Source: Rhynchosporium graminicola (lineage: Eukaryota; Ascomycota; Leotiomycetes; Helotiales; Ploettnerulaceae). Taken from it: DNA of 64,000 nucleotides. Where the stretch lies: NCBI GenBank assembly GCA_900074885.1, contig FJUW01000027.1, forward strand, positions 416,535 through 480,534. Direction: 5' to 3'. The notes below the pieces were generated by a model, which saw nothing but the letters and a program-made list of their open reading frames with translations, searched no databases and was not told where the DNA came from. This document shows, in pieces, positions 34,095 through 45,844 of this stretch. How positions within the stretch are numbered: position 1 is the stretch's first letter; the number at the start of each line of letters is the position of its first letter. The position numbers and the translations under genes were made by a program.

Positions 34095-36563
34095 ATGTCG
34101 AGCACTACTCCCCCTGCCGATTGCATGCTCCCGAGGTGCAAGACGGCGAAGAGCAATAACATCACATACAGGAAGATGCAGGAGGAGGAGAAGGCGAAGC
34201 ACGAGGGTGCCATGGAGGCACAGAAGAAAGCCCACGAGGTGGAGATCCGACGATTCAAAGATCGGTTGGAACATGCTCGTGCAGGACAGTTCGGCACCTA
34301 CGGGGAGGACTTTGAACAGAAGGGACTGATCGCAAGACAGTAAGTATTGATCAACGCTTTTCCTCCCCTGCTAATGATCGGTTGACGCACTCATTTGACC
34401 ACGTCTCCTTTGCACACAAAACCTCCATTCTAGCATTTTCTGACTACATCTCTCCCGTAGGTTGAAGGAGTTCCAGACCTTGAAGAGTTTCTGCAAGGAG
34501 CACCATGACGGCATCACGCCGGGCATTGTTGCAGAGCTTGCCAGAACCAAGAATGAGCTTTCTGAAGCCAAAGCTGAAGTCGAAAGAGTCACATACCAGA
34601 AGAAGGTGCAAGTCGAGAACGTCAAGCAGGCTAAGGCAAAAATTGAGGATCTCGAGAGAGAAGTTTACGCAGCCGGCGTGCGCGAGAGTGAGCTCATGAG
34701 AGAAGGTAAACAACAGTGGACAGAGCTTCAGAACGTCCGAAAAGAGGCTTTGGGCCGTCTGAGCAACGGTGAAGACATTTTGACCTCCCTTCGCGGCGAA
34801 CTCACCACTGCCAACATGAATGTAACGTCCCTCATGAACGAGCTAGGAGTAGTGCGAGTTCAGTTGAACGAAGCTCTGGAGGTTGTGAGCAGCACCAAGA
34901 GTACGTTGGTTGATGTTCGCGCCGAGCTCGTCACTTCCAATGGTCAAGTCAAGGTCCTCAAGGATGATCTCGAGAAAGTGCAAACACAATTGAGCGAGGC
35001 TTCAGAGATTCTTAGCAGCAGTGCGCGTACATTGGCCGATACTCGCGCCGAAGCCACTACTGCTAATTTTCTTGCGGAGTCTCTCAAGGGCGATCTCGAG
35101 AACGTAAAGGCGCAGTTGAGTGAGGCTTCAGAAAGTCTAAGCAGCAGTGCGCGTACATTGGCCGAAACTCGTGCCGAAGCCACTACTGCCATTGCTCTTG
35201 CCGACTCTCTTCAGCACAATCTTAAGCAAGCAGTTAGAGATCTGGCTGGTATGTTCAAATCCTCTATCCAATTATTATCTTCCCTGTTTGATTGAAACTG
35301 ACAGCCTTTAAAGAAACCAAGAAAGTAGAGGATGATCTGCGCAAGAAGCTTGACGAGGCCTCGAAGACAGCAATTTCCACCGAAGTACCAACTCCTAACC
35401 ATGTCGATGCTAGTTCCCTTACAGCTGAGCTTGAACAAAAGGAATTAGAGCTTGCTGGTATGTTCCAGATAACCTCCAACTCTTCTCGTAAAATGAATTC
35501 TAACAAGATACTAGAGAGCAAGACAGCAGAGGGAGAGTTGCGCGAGAAGCTTCTTGATGCTTCAAAGCTAGGAATTCATGCTGAAACACCCACCTCCGAA
35601 TCACATACCACACCCACTTCCGAGACCGTCGATGCTGCGACCCAAACCGAATCCACAAATCCCATCGTACCTGATATTGAGTCCGAGAAGCCGGCATCAA
35701 CCCCTTCCTTGAAAATCACATCACCTCTCGGACGCTCTACGAAAGTCACCATTGGAATCGATGCGGCCGCGATCGACGAAGTATTCAAGACTGTCGTGAG
35801 CTTGGAGACAAAGGTGAAGACTCTGTCAGGAACTGTCAAGTACTACCAGAAGGAGAAAGCTGTCGAGTTTGCCAAGAAGAAGGCCTACGCACACGCCATC
35901 TACACAGGCCAAGAAACAACGCCTCTCGTTTACAATAGGTCCGAATGGACCGGAAGCTCTCTCGCTCTCGTTGGAAAGACCAACTGGCTCAGAATGCAGC
36001 TTATGAACCAGAAGACTGCTGTCGTTCAGGAGAAGATTGACTTGGCTTCGCCAGCTGAGCCCGGAGCTCGTCGTGCACGCGGTGGTAGGAGAGGAAAGAA
36101 TGCAAAGGGCAAGCAAGAAGCGAAGGCCGCAGAGAAGGATGCGAAGAAAGGAAAGGAGGCTGACAAGGATGAGCTTTTTGAGGAGTCTGAGTGTGAGAGC
36201 ATCATTCCTCGTGTCATCAAGCCATACCGAAGCTTTCTTGAGGAGCATAAGTCGACAGTCAGCAACACCTTTGATACCCAGAAGGCAGTAGAGCTGCGTC
36301 GTTACAGGATGGCTAGGAGCGTGGATGCCGAGTCGATGAGTGCGCGAACAAACCCTCCCAAATCTCGAGCGAACGTCGGCTCCATTGACTGCGAAAATCA
36401 CTCTTCTGCGAATGGTCCTACCACTGCTACTGCTATGTCTGGTCTCATCATCACCGCCATGGTTCCTACCCTCCCAGCAGCTCCCATCATCGAACCTACA
36501 CCTGCTCCAACACCACCATCTTGGTCGTTCAGCTCTATCTTGGGCTTTCTGATTGGTTGGTAG
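34095..36563 (+). CDS. coiled-coil protein with 42-residue repeats
   Basis: Four exons: 34095-34339, 34461-35248, 35305-35457, 35515-36563 (744 aa). All joins keep frame. The third intron is 57 bp, so retaining it would also stay open, but its GTATGT donor and CTAAC branch point copy those of intron two. Residues 25-380 are mostly coiled coil. Residues 221-335 are built from near-identical 42-residue units (six heptads), e.g. L-S-S-S-A-R-T-L-A-[DE]-T-R-A-E-A-T-T. A Lys/Arg/Ala-rich stretch (R-R-A-R-G-G-R-R-G-K-N-A-K-G-K) is near 580-613, a candidate nuclear or nucleic-acid-binding signal. The last 15 residues are hydrophobic (W-S-F-S-S-I-L-G-F-L-I-G-W), possibly a membrane tail. Family unknown. 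Confidence 0.74.
34876..35220 (+). repeat. 126-bp coding tandem repeat
   Basis: Units at 34876-35001, 35002-35127 and a partial one to about 35220. The last two are close to identical over GTGCGCGTACATTGGCCG (35021 and 35147, exactly 126 bp apart), indicating recent duplication. 126 bp is 42 codons, six heptads, so the coiled-coil register is kept. Confidence 0.9.
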
Positions 36564-39500
36564 TTGAGTGACATAACTCATGTGAATTTATCTGTACGAT
36601 TGTGCAAATTGGGCCGAAGTGGCAACTCAATGTGGAAAAGAGCGTTTCTGATATTGACAAGGAATCGACTTCGACTCGATCATTGGTACTGGAGGTGCTC
36701 ACTTTATCAGCGCACTTGATGCCATTGCTTTCAACGGAGATGATCTTCGATGTGATTCGTGAGACGGATCGAATCCGCTCCGAATGTACCGACGTCACCT
36801 CTACGTAGAGCTGGTAGGATTTGAGGTGGAAATGGTTGGGCTTTCTAGATCTGGTAGATAGTTGAAGTATTAGATATCTGAACTTGAAATACTCCGTGAC
36901 CTGCGTGAAATCGTCTCTGATGATTTCTCTGATTGTCTGCTTGTGCCTGGTTGTGGTTCTGTGAAGATACAAACACATTATTTTCTTCCATAGGAGGTTG
37001 CTACTGTCAGATATAAGTGGATAGTTGTGACGAAGCTAGTTTCATCTTAACAAGGAGTACTGACGTAGTGCTTTACAGGCAGATTACTCTTGATCAAGCG
37101 TCATAAAGAAGTTTTCGGATTCTACTTTGCTTACTAGATTAATTGCCAGAGTCCTTACCTCGAATTACTATCCTCGTATCCTGAGGTGACTGAATCGGGC
37201 TCTTTCTTCTGTTGTTGATAAGGTACCCCCAGAACCCCAGAACCTGCCGCCGGCTTTCTTTCGTTTCCAATTGGATAGTATTCTCCTTCCAGGAATCTCA
37301 GCCTGCCCGAAAACCCATAGAGCATATTGGTTAATCATCGAGCCTTCCACGTGCATCTATCCAGAAAGTCACATTGCCGCTATTTTCTTATAGCTAGAGT
37401 AGCTCTTACAATATAAACTAAGTCAATCAGTGACTAGAAAGTGTCCGTCAGCATTCTACTTGGCATGTGTCATTTGCTCTGCCGCTACGGAAATCAAAAT
37501 CATGGCGGTTTCTCAAATTGAGCTCAAGATCCGATCGCCACAGAGTCTACAGGCCCCGTATACCACGAGTTATAAAATCATCGTCATTTCCTGATACATG
37601 AGTTCTTCTATCTCGCACAACATGATATGTAGGTGGCATGCTGCACATGGTAGCGCGAGCATCACTTCAATCGCAGGGATGCACTGTCTCATATCATAAG
37701 GTAAGATAATCTGCCGGTGTTCGAGATCTCGAATGGGCGATGGGGTCGTACGCATCTCCAGGTTTACTATCTACTTGTGAGGAAAGGAGTTCCGGGCTTC
37801 ATGTGCACCGTTTTGGTCTTCTAGCCAGATCCGAGTTCGTGATGATTTGGACCCTATCTCTGCGAAGAATTTCATAGTCTCTACACGCCTTCTTCAAGTA
37901 GCTTTACAAATCGTGTGGGCACTTTTGGGTCTGGTGGTAAGCTGGATATTGGGACATAAGCTATAGTGCAGATAATACTTATACCGGCCCCAGCCTTCGC
38001 CTAGCTGTACATTATTCCTTGGGGAGGGGAGGGGGTAAGAGTGTAAGTGACTGAGGCATGGAGGCTAGGAAGCCCTTTTGGAGGGAGCCCTTTCCTAGAT
38101 GAACTGCTTCGTTGCAACCGAAATATTACCTTTGCTCATCCTCGCGCAGCAAGGTGCGGAACTTGGCATTCAAGATACAAAATTTTCCTACAAGATATCG
38201 AGCAGTGGCATATTCAAACAAGCATCTCCCTCGTCATATCGTGGAAGTACCATAATGGGGGTGTGTTGGCTACTACAGCTTCGCAAGACCATCTGAAATA
38301 TTCAAGCTTGTGACCATTCACCTGATTAGAGGCACCGGAGTATCGCAAGCAGTCGATCTGTGTTTGCGAGACTATACTCTCTCGGTTGGTGAGCAGTTTT
38401 ATATGCTGCCTGTCCTAGGACATCTAACATCATTATACAATCCTGTCTAACTTTCAGCTTGCTCAAGATTTCTCCGGTGTTTTTTTCACAGGTGATGAAG
38501 AGGATAGGCTGCAAAGTTTTCTGCTATTCTTCTGCTCCTGTCGGGTAAGAGGAAGCCGCACACAATCCACGCCTCACGTAACTCGATATTCCGATCGGTA
38601 GTACCCGTAGAGACAATTATGAAGTATTCATTTGCTGTGCTTTAGGAAAGTTTTCACGCCTTAAAAAAACAGATTAGGACGCACATTTTCCCTCCGACCA
38701 GGCATCCTATCTTGGGATAAGAAGAGACTGGTCCCAACCCATGAGAAATTGCTGATAATAAAAATTGTAGTAAGCCTCCGCTTGTGTAACTGCAAGGCTT
38801 TAGCAATAATTCTATAGGCGAAAAGCGTGCAAAATAGATATTCGAGTTGATAGCTGGTGAAGGACGAAGCTGTCCTAGGAATCTTCGTCTCCGGCCGGCC
38901 TGACGGATTGAATCTAATGATAAGAGGGGCATGCCTGCTTCTTTGGGACGAACTTGGAATGGCTTCATCGCTCGTTCAGGAACAAAAAAGGACGGTCAAG
39001 TGCCAAATTTGGTGATGGTATATATATGCTGAATTCAGAAGGACTGACTGAAGGTAGAGAACAGCAGACTTTTACAATGAATTTGGCCAATAATAAGGCT
39101 CTGAGATCGAGAGGAGATTTGCGTTGCTGCATGTAAGGCTTCTTGGCTCTTGATATTAAGGAGCAGTGGAGATACTGTCAGATAGAGTCTTCTTCCTCTG
39201 GATCTCAGGATTGCTCCTACAAAAAAGGTAAAAACAATAGATTGTCAAATTAAATCTGAACACGGGAAAAAAGCCAAAAAAGAATCATATTCTTCTCACT
39301 GAACAGGGGAATGTCCGTACTGGGTTCTGGTAGAGCGGGGGGTTAACCCTTCTCTACCGTCACCGATCTGGATTCTGATTTCAAGTAACCTGCACGTCGT
39401 GTTGACCCATTACTGCACCGCCAACTCGGAAGTTGGAGGCTGGTCGGTGAGGGAATTGCTGTTATTTCGTTCCATGAATGCGATAGTCCCGTGTTTTAGC

Positions 39501-41057
39501 GAGGAACGGCTGAGGACTAGATTAGCTGGATGCACGATCTTCCGCCTTCAAAGTAATCATTACTTACCAAATCGGGCTACAATGTTATACTGTCGAATGG
39601 CATAGTTAGGGGTTTCTTTTACTTTTTCTATTGCTTTGGATGTAAATAATGACTTTGATCATGGCTTGAACGAGGGTTTCACAAGACTTGCAGATGACGG
39701 ATCTATCTACAGAAGAAATTGAGCAATGTTGGCCATCCCCTCTGGTAGAATGCTCCCTGCGAGAAAGTGAAGGAGAAGCAGAAAGCAGTCTCGGCCATTT
39801 CAAAAGAATCTTGGCTAGCATATAATTTTCAAAAATGCTGAGGATGAAGCTCTGTCAAGGACGGGATTGCGAATACCGCAAGTTGCCAACGAAAAAATCA
39901 ACTCTGTCTGGAGCCTCGTACTCTGCTGCTACTGTCACCATAGAAATATAACAACGAGATCCGACGCTTAGAAGTCAAAAATGTGTGAGATTTTTAGTAT
40001 GGAGCCCCACCAATGATCTAGAGCAGAGTTGCTTTAAAATTTCTGAAGAAGACATGAAATTGGACTATTCTTAGGGACTTTTTAACAAATCCGCGCTGTA
40101 AATACTGGCCTGTTCCGCAGTTCTTCAACCAAAATCCTTTAGGCTCGCCTTATCGATTACCAAGAATTTGGCTATAAAATTCTCATAGGTTTATACGGTG
40201 AGATTTTGGTCAAGTAATGTATCTCGAGAGCTTTGAACAGAGGGACTTGATGTTGGGAATGAAAGATATGAACCTATTCTATGACATGCTTGTAAGTTAA
40301 CCCGAGCACAAATATATTAGACATTGCCTTGAATGGAAAAGACTTCGTGTATAGAGATCCTAGAAATAATCCGACACGGTAACATCTCTCAGGAAGTCTC
40401 AATCAATGCTGGGATACCGACTAATTATACTTCACAGCAAACCATCTTTAAATTCAACAATAGTAGGCCCATGACAGATCTTCAAAGATTCTACTGGCTT
40501 GAGATCCCCCTTCCGCAGGCTATTCTTTCACTCTTTCACCAGGATGAGGAAACTGCATGTTTATTATCACGTGACTACCAAGAGGTTAGGCATTCACCAA
40601 TTTTCAGGCAAGAAAGAGGAAATTAGGATATAAAGAGACATTCTGAAAACCTCTGAGACTATAGAAATAAAGACAGATCATATATTAGATTTAAAAAGTG
40701 TTCATCGCGTACAATAGTGAAAGAGAAATAATTTTTCCATAACACGTGATATCGTCGCTTAGCATCAACATCGACACCACCTTCACGTAGCCTTCAGCCA
40801 AGAAGCTACATCTTTCACCTTGATTGAGCGGACCTCGAAATAATTATATTCCCAACTACGGATCTGCGCCCTCGAACTTGCGAGGTCCAATCAGTCAGCC
40901 ATAACTTTTCCTCAAAAGATTTCTCGACACCACCTGTAAAACGACATCAGGTTCCAGTTCGGTGCAATGGTATCCCCGGAGTAAATGGTGACTTTGAATA
41001 CAACGGTCATTCTAAGTGGTCACTAAGCTCTATCAATTCCTGTTAACTCTCAATAGG
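36564..41057. other. 4.5-kb intergenic stretch
   Basis: The longest gene-free stretch between array members. All open frames are under 100 codons except shadows of the neighbours. CACGTG sites occur at 40568-40573 and 40743-40748, the second about 310 bp before the next start codon. Nothing else recognised; a decayed array member cannot be excluded. Confidence 0.5.
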
Positions 41058-41597
41058 ATGTCTAAAAGCCACGATAGCAATTTCATGTCAGGTATCGCGC
41101 GTGATGTCCTCGAAAACCCTGTCAAGCCAAAGGGCACCGGCATCATTAAGCTTCCACTTGATATTCCAAGTCCCTTTCTCTTGTCATTCTTGCCACTCAA
41201 TCACAACAAGTCTCCGGCACCGCAAGTGCCTTTCATATTTCGCAAGAAAACTGTCGTAAGGCGCACCTTGGACGAGTTTGTTGCGAGTGTCTCATCCCAT
41301 GGAAGAGGAGCCATTCATTCTATTGATCCAGCTAAAGTCTGCTTCTTAACACCAATGCAAGGTATGGCCACCGCCGACAGCTTCTCAAACATCGCGAACC
41401 CAACTGCTTACGTTGGTCCCGATTACGGCCATCGAGACATCCTTGCCGCCTACCCACATCCGCTCACCCATTGCAAAAACAAGGAAGCCAAGGAAAAATG
41501 CTCTGCTTGTCTACTCCACGACTTCAAGATCTGCGAAGCACGACTGAAGGAGACCAATATCAAGCTCGCTGACGCCAAACTTCTCACCGAGTCCTAG
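41058..41597 (+). CDS. orphan protein, probably truncated
   Basis: 179 aa from the ATG at 41058 (M-S-K-S-H-D-S-N). Unknown family. Contains L-P-L-D-I-P-S-P-F-L-L-S-F-L-P, a basic patch (F-R-K-K-T-V-V-R-R), a cluster H-C-x7-K-C-S-A-C, and the start of a helical, coiled-coil-like stretch (I-C-E-A-R-L-K-E-T-N-I-K-L-A-D-A-K). It stops at a TAG (41595-41597) just as that helix begins, while the same frame continues K-M-E-E-K-Y-N-K-R-T-M-E-W-E-G-E. Reads as a member of the coiled-coil series cut short by a nonsense change; it may still be expressed as a short protein. Confidence 0.5.
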   Translation: MSKSHDSNFMSGIARDVLENPVKPKGTGIIKLPLDIPSPFLLSFLPLNHNKSPAPQVPFIFRKKTVVRRTLDEFVASVSSHGRGAIHSIDPAKVCFLTPMQGMATADSFSNIANPTAYVGPDYGHRDILAAYPHPLTHCKNKEAKEKCSACLLHDFKICEARLKETNIKLADAKLLTES

Positions 41598-42080
41598 ACA
41601 AGCAAGATGGAGGAGAAGTACAATAAGAGAACCATGGAGTGGGAGGGCGAGTGAATCCTTTTGGCAAATCAGATGCATGAAAAAATCGAGATCTGAACCG
41701 TTGAACGCAGAGAGTTTGTTAATGAGCTTAATGCTGGAAAATAGGTGAACGGTAAATATGAATTGGAAATATATGACGAAGGAGCCGGGAGACACTGACA
41801 GCCTCAAGGCTCGCATACATCGGAAATTATCTGCACAAAAAGCTGCCGAGCCTGAGGTACCCAGCTTCCAGTCTCTTGTTGAACCTGTCGCATCGTCCTT
41901 GATAGACTCCTCCTCAAACCCATTCCAAAGCCCCGCACATGGAATCTTGTTGAACCTTGTCTGCTATTCTTCAGTCCTTTTACGTTTGCTTCCATATCAG
42001 CCGACGTCTACCGCCTCACTGGAGCATAGATTCGGATCGGATTTGGACTTCTCACTCTTTGGCATGTGTTGTGCCTAGTA
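41598..42080 (+). pseudogene. decayed 3' part of the preceding gene
   Basis: Downstream in the same frame come charged helical pieces (K-M-E-E-K-Y-N-K-R, M-H-E-K-I-E-I, V-E-R-R-E-F-V-N-E-L-N) separated by stops. Further on, near 41910-42020, is a hydrophobic piece (L-V-E-P-C-L-L-F-F-S-P-F-T-F-A-S-I-S). The order coiled coil then hydrophobic end matches the layout of the genes at 43856 and 46600. The sequence is too decayed to prove descent. Confidence 0.4.
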
Positions 42081-43855
42081 AGTTCTTACCAAGGAAGTGG
42101 CGAGCATGGGATTGCCCATTTGTGATTGAAGTATCTGTATCCCTGCTAACTGGCATGAACAAAGTGGCCCAGGGTGGTGTGAATATTGCGCCAGCTCTTG
42201 ACTCTTGTTCTGGACCTCTCCATCATCGGTGCTACATCTCATTCTATCCGGTGCTTTAAGTTCAATTTCCTAGCCCGTTAATGCACTTCCTTACTAAACC
42301 CATACAAAGTATTATATCACTCTTCGAGAAAGACCCGTCCTTACAGATCGTGAAAGCTCAGCCGGCCTGAGATTTCTGTATGATAGCACGGGTTTTTACG
42401 GACTCGTCATTAGGAAAGTGACGTTAGTTCCAATACCTCTTGCAGTTGACTTTGCCGTTTTTAACGTCGAAATAATTGGTTTTGCTATTATCAAGCCTAA
42501 CAACTCCACGTTGGTCAGGATTTCCTCCGGCTTATCAAGTTTTCGCCTTGGAGCGCTACTCTGTCTTTTATTTGCGCGAGTTAAATTGTCGACGCCACAT
42601 AGCTTGGGCGAAACAGCGGCGCACCACGATCACGATTTTCACATCTATTTATGCTACAAGGGTCAAAAGTGTCTAAGTCTATGCTAAACTCTATTGCCAG
42701 GGCGGCTAATATTGCTAGCCTGCTATCCTCATAATTTCAGTATTTGATGGAGCACTTCTAGGGCGTGATCAAGCTGCAGTATCAAGTATCTGGGGAGTCA
42801 CTCCGATAATTGTCGGTGCTGAACTAGCCACAGCGAAAAATGCAGTTGCCGATGGGATCCGTTTTGATTTTATGAGCCTCCTTTTTCTTGGGCAGCTTGA
42901 AAGACCAGGTAAACTATCATGTTGATGAGCCGGTGGAGGGAATTGTACGATACGCGTCCGCATGACAGGCAAAGGCATGGATTCAGAGTTTCTGCAAGAT
43001 GTCAAGAGGCTCTTCCTGGTTCAGTGAAGTCATTGGTGTTTGATGGAATGGGGACAAGATTGAAAAGCAAGCTTTGTAAACTTTCTGCCGCGCTCGGACG
43101 TGTAGTCGACAAGACAAACCCGAATGAAAGCCTGACATATTCTGCACTGTTTAACATCACTTGCCTGTTTTGAAGTCCTTGAGTGTCTTTGTATTTATCG
43201 ACTATCGTTTTGCGTTCTGTACTCGATGTAGGCATGTCCTTCCAGTAGTCAACCACTATTGACAAAGCTTCCGGATCTCCACCACCCTACAGCATTTAAA
43301 CTATAGCAATCCACCACAAACAATCTTTTATTAGAATCCAAATCTTTATAAACCATCCTCTTTGCTTTCAGTTCCCTCTCCCCTTGATCGATCCCGCCCA
43401 TTTCTTATCTGCCAAGGCATTCGAAGGAGCAAATCACATGACTTTCGCTTGTTCGACTTGGAAAGTCAACAAAGCTAAACCCCTGCAGTTATTCAAAGCT
43501 GCCTGGAGTTGTCAGATAATGCGATCAATTAAAGAGAGATAACAAGATTCCTATTTCCATTCGCTTCGACGCATCGGATCATATTCTTCCTCGGAGGTAC
43601 TTGGTGGTATCTTAGTTACTGGACCTCCTACCTATTGTCCCAGTCAATCCACGCTAGTGATAAGCGAGCCCCTCCTCCCATATATCCTAACATCAAGATG
43701 CCTATCAAGCAATTTTATCTACCTTCAATCTCGCGCATCAACTCTTTGGCATCAGAAAAATACGTCCGCACAAAAAAGACAGGTATCCCGCTTGATTCTT
43801 TACTTACATTTCCTACGATCACATCGACGGAAAATCAAACACCTACATAGCCAAG
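42081..43855. other. intergenic and leader
   Basis: No gene supported. The leader of the next gene contains a 50-codon upstream frame (43698-43850). Confidence 0.55.
43698..43850 (+). promoter_or_regulatory. upstream open reading frame
   Basis: ATG at 43698, stop at 43848-43850, five bases before the main ATG at 43856. If it is within the mRNA leader, it would lower initiation at the main start or force reinitiation. Whether it is transcribed is unknown. Confidence 0.4.
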
Positions 43856-45844
43856 ATGTCTTACTTCGAAGAAGATGCAGATGCCTTCCTTCAGGAGATG
43901 TTGGAAGCGAGCGCGAACGTAGTCGACACATTCAGAGATCCGGCAGACTCTCCCGATGACTGGAGTGGTGCGATTCTGGGTCTTACTGCTGCAGAGTTGA
44001 GCTACTTGAATGGAGCGGATGATGATGGGAATGACTCCGACGGTCTTTTGCAGAGACTAGGTGGTAAGGATGGCGCTATTGTCGCCGCTCACGAGTTCGA
44101 CGAAATCGGGAAAGACTCAGCAGAAGAGAAGGATAATGACAAGCAGGGAGAGGAAGTAGAGGAGAACATGGACCTCAACGAAGAAGATACCAGCGAGACA
44201 CTTACCACAAACCAGGCGTGGCCGAGCAGAATTCAGGATCTGCCACACGAAGATGCCATCCTGGTCGAAATCCAAACTCTCATGATCACCGCAAGTGGAA
44301 ACTATGATAAGCTACAAGGACAAGCTGACGACCTCCAAATCCTGCTCAACAATGCATCTGGTACCAACGGACAGCTCATGGCGGAAATCGATCGATTGAA
44401 CTCTCTGGTCAAGCCGTTGAATGATCAGCTCGATACAAAACAAAAGTTGATCGAGGACTTGCAGAAGGAGGTTCAGCAACTAACAGCCTCGGAAAATCAT
44501 TGGAAGAAAGAGGCCGGACAGCTTGAAAGTAAGCTTCGCGACGCCAACAGCAGGATCGAGAAAATCGAAGGGCTGTTCAGTACCTCCACATCAACGATCG
44601 CCACCGCAAGCAACGAAATCGCAACCAAACAGCTTCTCGTCGATACCGTCACCGCTGAGCTCGCCACTGCACATAACAGAATCACTGTTTTGGAGGAAAA
44701 GGAGGCTGGGAAAAATGAAGTCTTTAAAGCCCTGGGCGCAGCCCAATTCGAAAGCAAGCGATCTACAAACCAGATCGTAGCTCTGGAGAAGAAATTGAAG
44801 CAATCTCGCATCGCAACGGAGACAGTTGCCCAGAACAAGAAGGTCCTCGACGAGCTAAACGACGTCAAGGAAGAGAACAAGAAGTTGAGGCGTGCGAACT
44901 TCCACGTCGTCCAGGATGCCAACAAGAAGTTGGAGATAATGCGCGAGACAAATACTCGTCTTGTCCTCAAGATGAACGAGCCGCAGCGCAGGATTGCTTT
45001 CCGTGAAGCCTATCACAAGCTTCAGAACATGCCTGACCCGGTTGAGAAGATTGTTGTCAACACTATCGAGGAGAAAGAGGGAAAGGAGATCGTCTTCGAG
45101 AAGGTCGTTGCTCATACTGTTGAGGAAAAGGAGAATCGGGGGTTCATCGTGGCGAGAGCTCCTGGAAGCTGGACTGGAAATGATGTCAATGCTTTCTATG
45201 GACCTTCCTTGACCGATAGCATTGCAAATTACTCTGAAAACATCATCGCTGCCAATCGTAGGATGATCGCTGCGACTCGAACCGCAGCTCTTCATGCCAA
45301 GTTTACCGCCAAGTATCTCTGGAGCCAGTGGAAACACGCTCTATTCTGGATGTCTATGGCCATGCTCACTTCCGTTGCTTTCATCGGCACGGATCTCTTC
45401 GATCAGGAGCCGCAGGTTCAGGTTCGTGTACCTTGCTGCAAGCCAAAACAGCGAAACATTCGGGGAATTATTGTAGAGTCCACCTACACTAAGCATGTCA
45501 AAGTCACCACCAGTACTATCACCAGTGCATCTACCACCACCGGAGACTTCTCCTCTGCCACCGCTATTGCCATGCTACTTCTTGTTGCAGGCTTCATTTA
45601 CCTCTGCACGTACCTGCAGAACCAAGCTGATGATCGGAAGTTGGCGAGTGCAGAGCTTGCTTTGGAAGCTGCTGTACGAGCAGACATACTGGCAAGGGAA
45701 GGAAGAAAGGCAGCAGAGTCTGAAGCCATCCGACGACAATGGCAGGTGGCTGCTGCTCACCAACCTGATTTCTTCGAGTCACTTAACTCAAAATGGACAC
45801 CTGTATACCAGAAACCTCGCAAATACTGGGGGAACAACTTGTGA
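43856..45844 (+). CDS. coiled-coil protein with two C-terminal TM segments
   Basis: 662 aa, a single exon, start context CCAAGATGTCT. The N-terminal 120 residues are acidic (A-E-E-K-D-N-D-K-Q-G-E-E-V-E-E-N). Residues about 140-370 are coiled coil (L-I-E-D-L-Q-K-E-V-Q-Q-L, L-R-D-A-N-S-R-I-E-K-I). Two hydrophobic segments follow: 494-515 (A-L-F-W-M-S-M-A-M-L-T-S-V-A-F-I-G) and 567-588 (A-T-A-I-A-M-L-L-L-V-A-G-F-I-Y-L). Between them is a Ser/Thr-rich loop with a C-C pair. No signal peptide, so it is probably anchored by its C-terminus with the coiled coil in cytosol or nucleus. No known family. Same layout as the next gene. Confidence 0.78.
   Translation: MSYFEEDADAFLQEMLEASANVVDTFRDPADSPDDWSGAILGLTAAELSYLNGADDDGNDSDGLLQRLGGKDGAIVAAHEFDEIGKDSAEEKDNDKQGEEVEENMDLNEEDTSETLTTNQAWPSRIQDLPHEDAILVEIQTLMITASGNYDKLQGQADDLQILLNNASGTNGQLMAEIDRLNSLVKPLNDQLDTKQKLIEDLQKEVQQLTASENHWKKEAGQLESKLRDANSRIEKIEGLFSTSTSTIATASNEIATKQLLVDTVTAELATAHNRITVLEEKEAGKNEVFKALGAAQFESKRSTNQIVALEKKLKQSRIATETVAQNKKVLDELNDVKEENKKLRRANFHVVQDANKKLEIMRETNTRLVLKMNEPQRRIAFREAYHKLQNMPDPVEKIVVNTIEEKEGKEIVFEKVVAHTVEEKENRGFIVARAPGSWTGNDVNAFYGPSLTDSIANYSENIIAANRRMIAATRTAALHAKFTAKYLWSQWKHALFWMSMAMLTSVAFIGTDLFDQEPQVQVRVPCCKPKQRNIRGIIVESTYTKHVKVTTSTITSASTTTGDFSSATAIAMLLLVAGFIYLCTYLQNQADDRKLASAELALEAAVRADILAREGRKAAESEAIRRQWQVAAAHQPDFFESLNSKWTPVYQKPRKYWGNNL

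Noticed and set aside
35458..35514. Reading this 57-bp segment as 19 coding residues
   Set aside because: It stays in frame, but has a donor identical to the previous intron, a CTAAC branch point and a TAG acceptor, and removing it aligns the duplicated exons. Not fully excluded.
35826..36581. 251-codon minus-strand frame
   Set aside because: Shadow of the last exon of the coiled-coil gene on the plus strand.
40333..40626. 97-codon plus-strand frame
   Set aside because: No motif, weak context, isolated in a gene-free region.
44497..44970. Minus-strand frames within the 43856 gene
   Set aside because: Leu/Ser-rich antisense shadows of a coiled-coil coding region.
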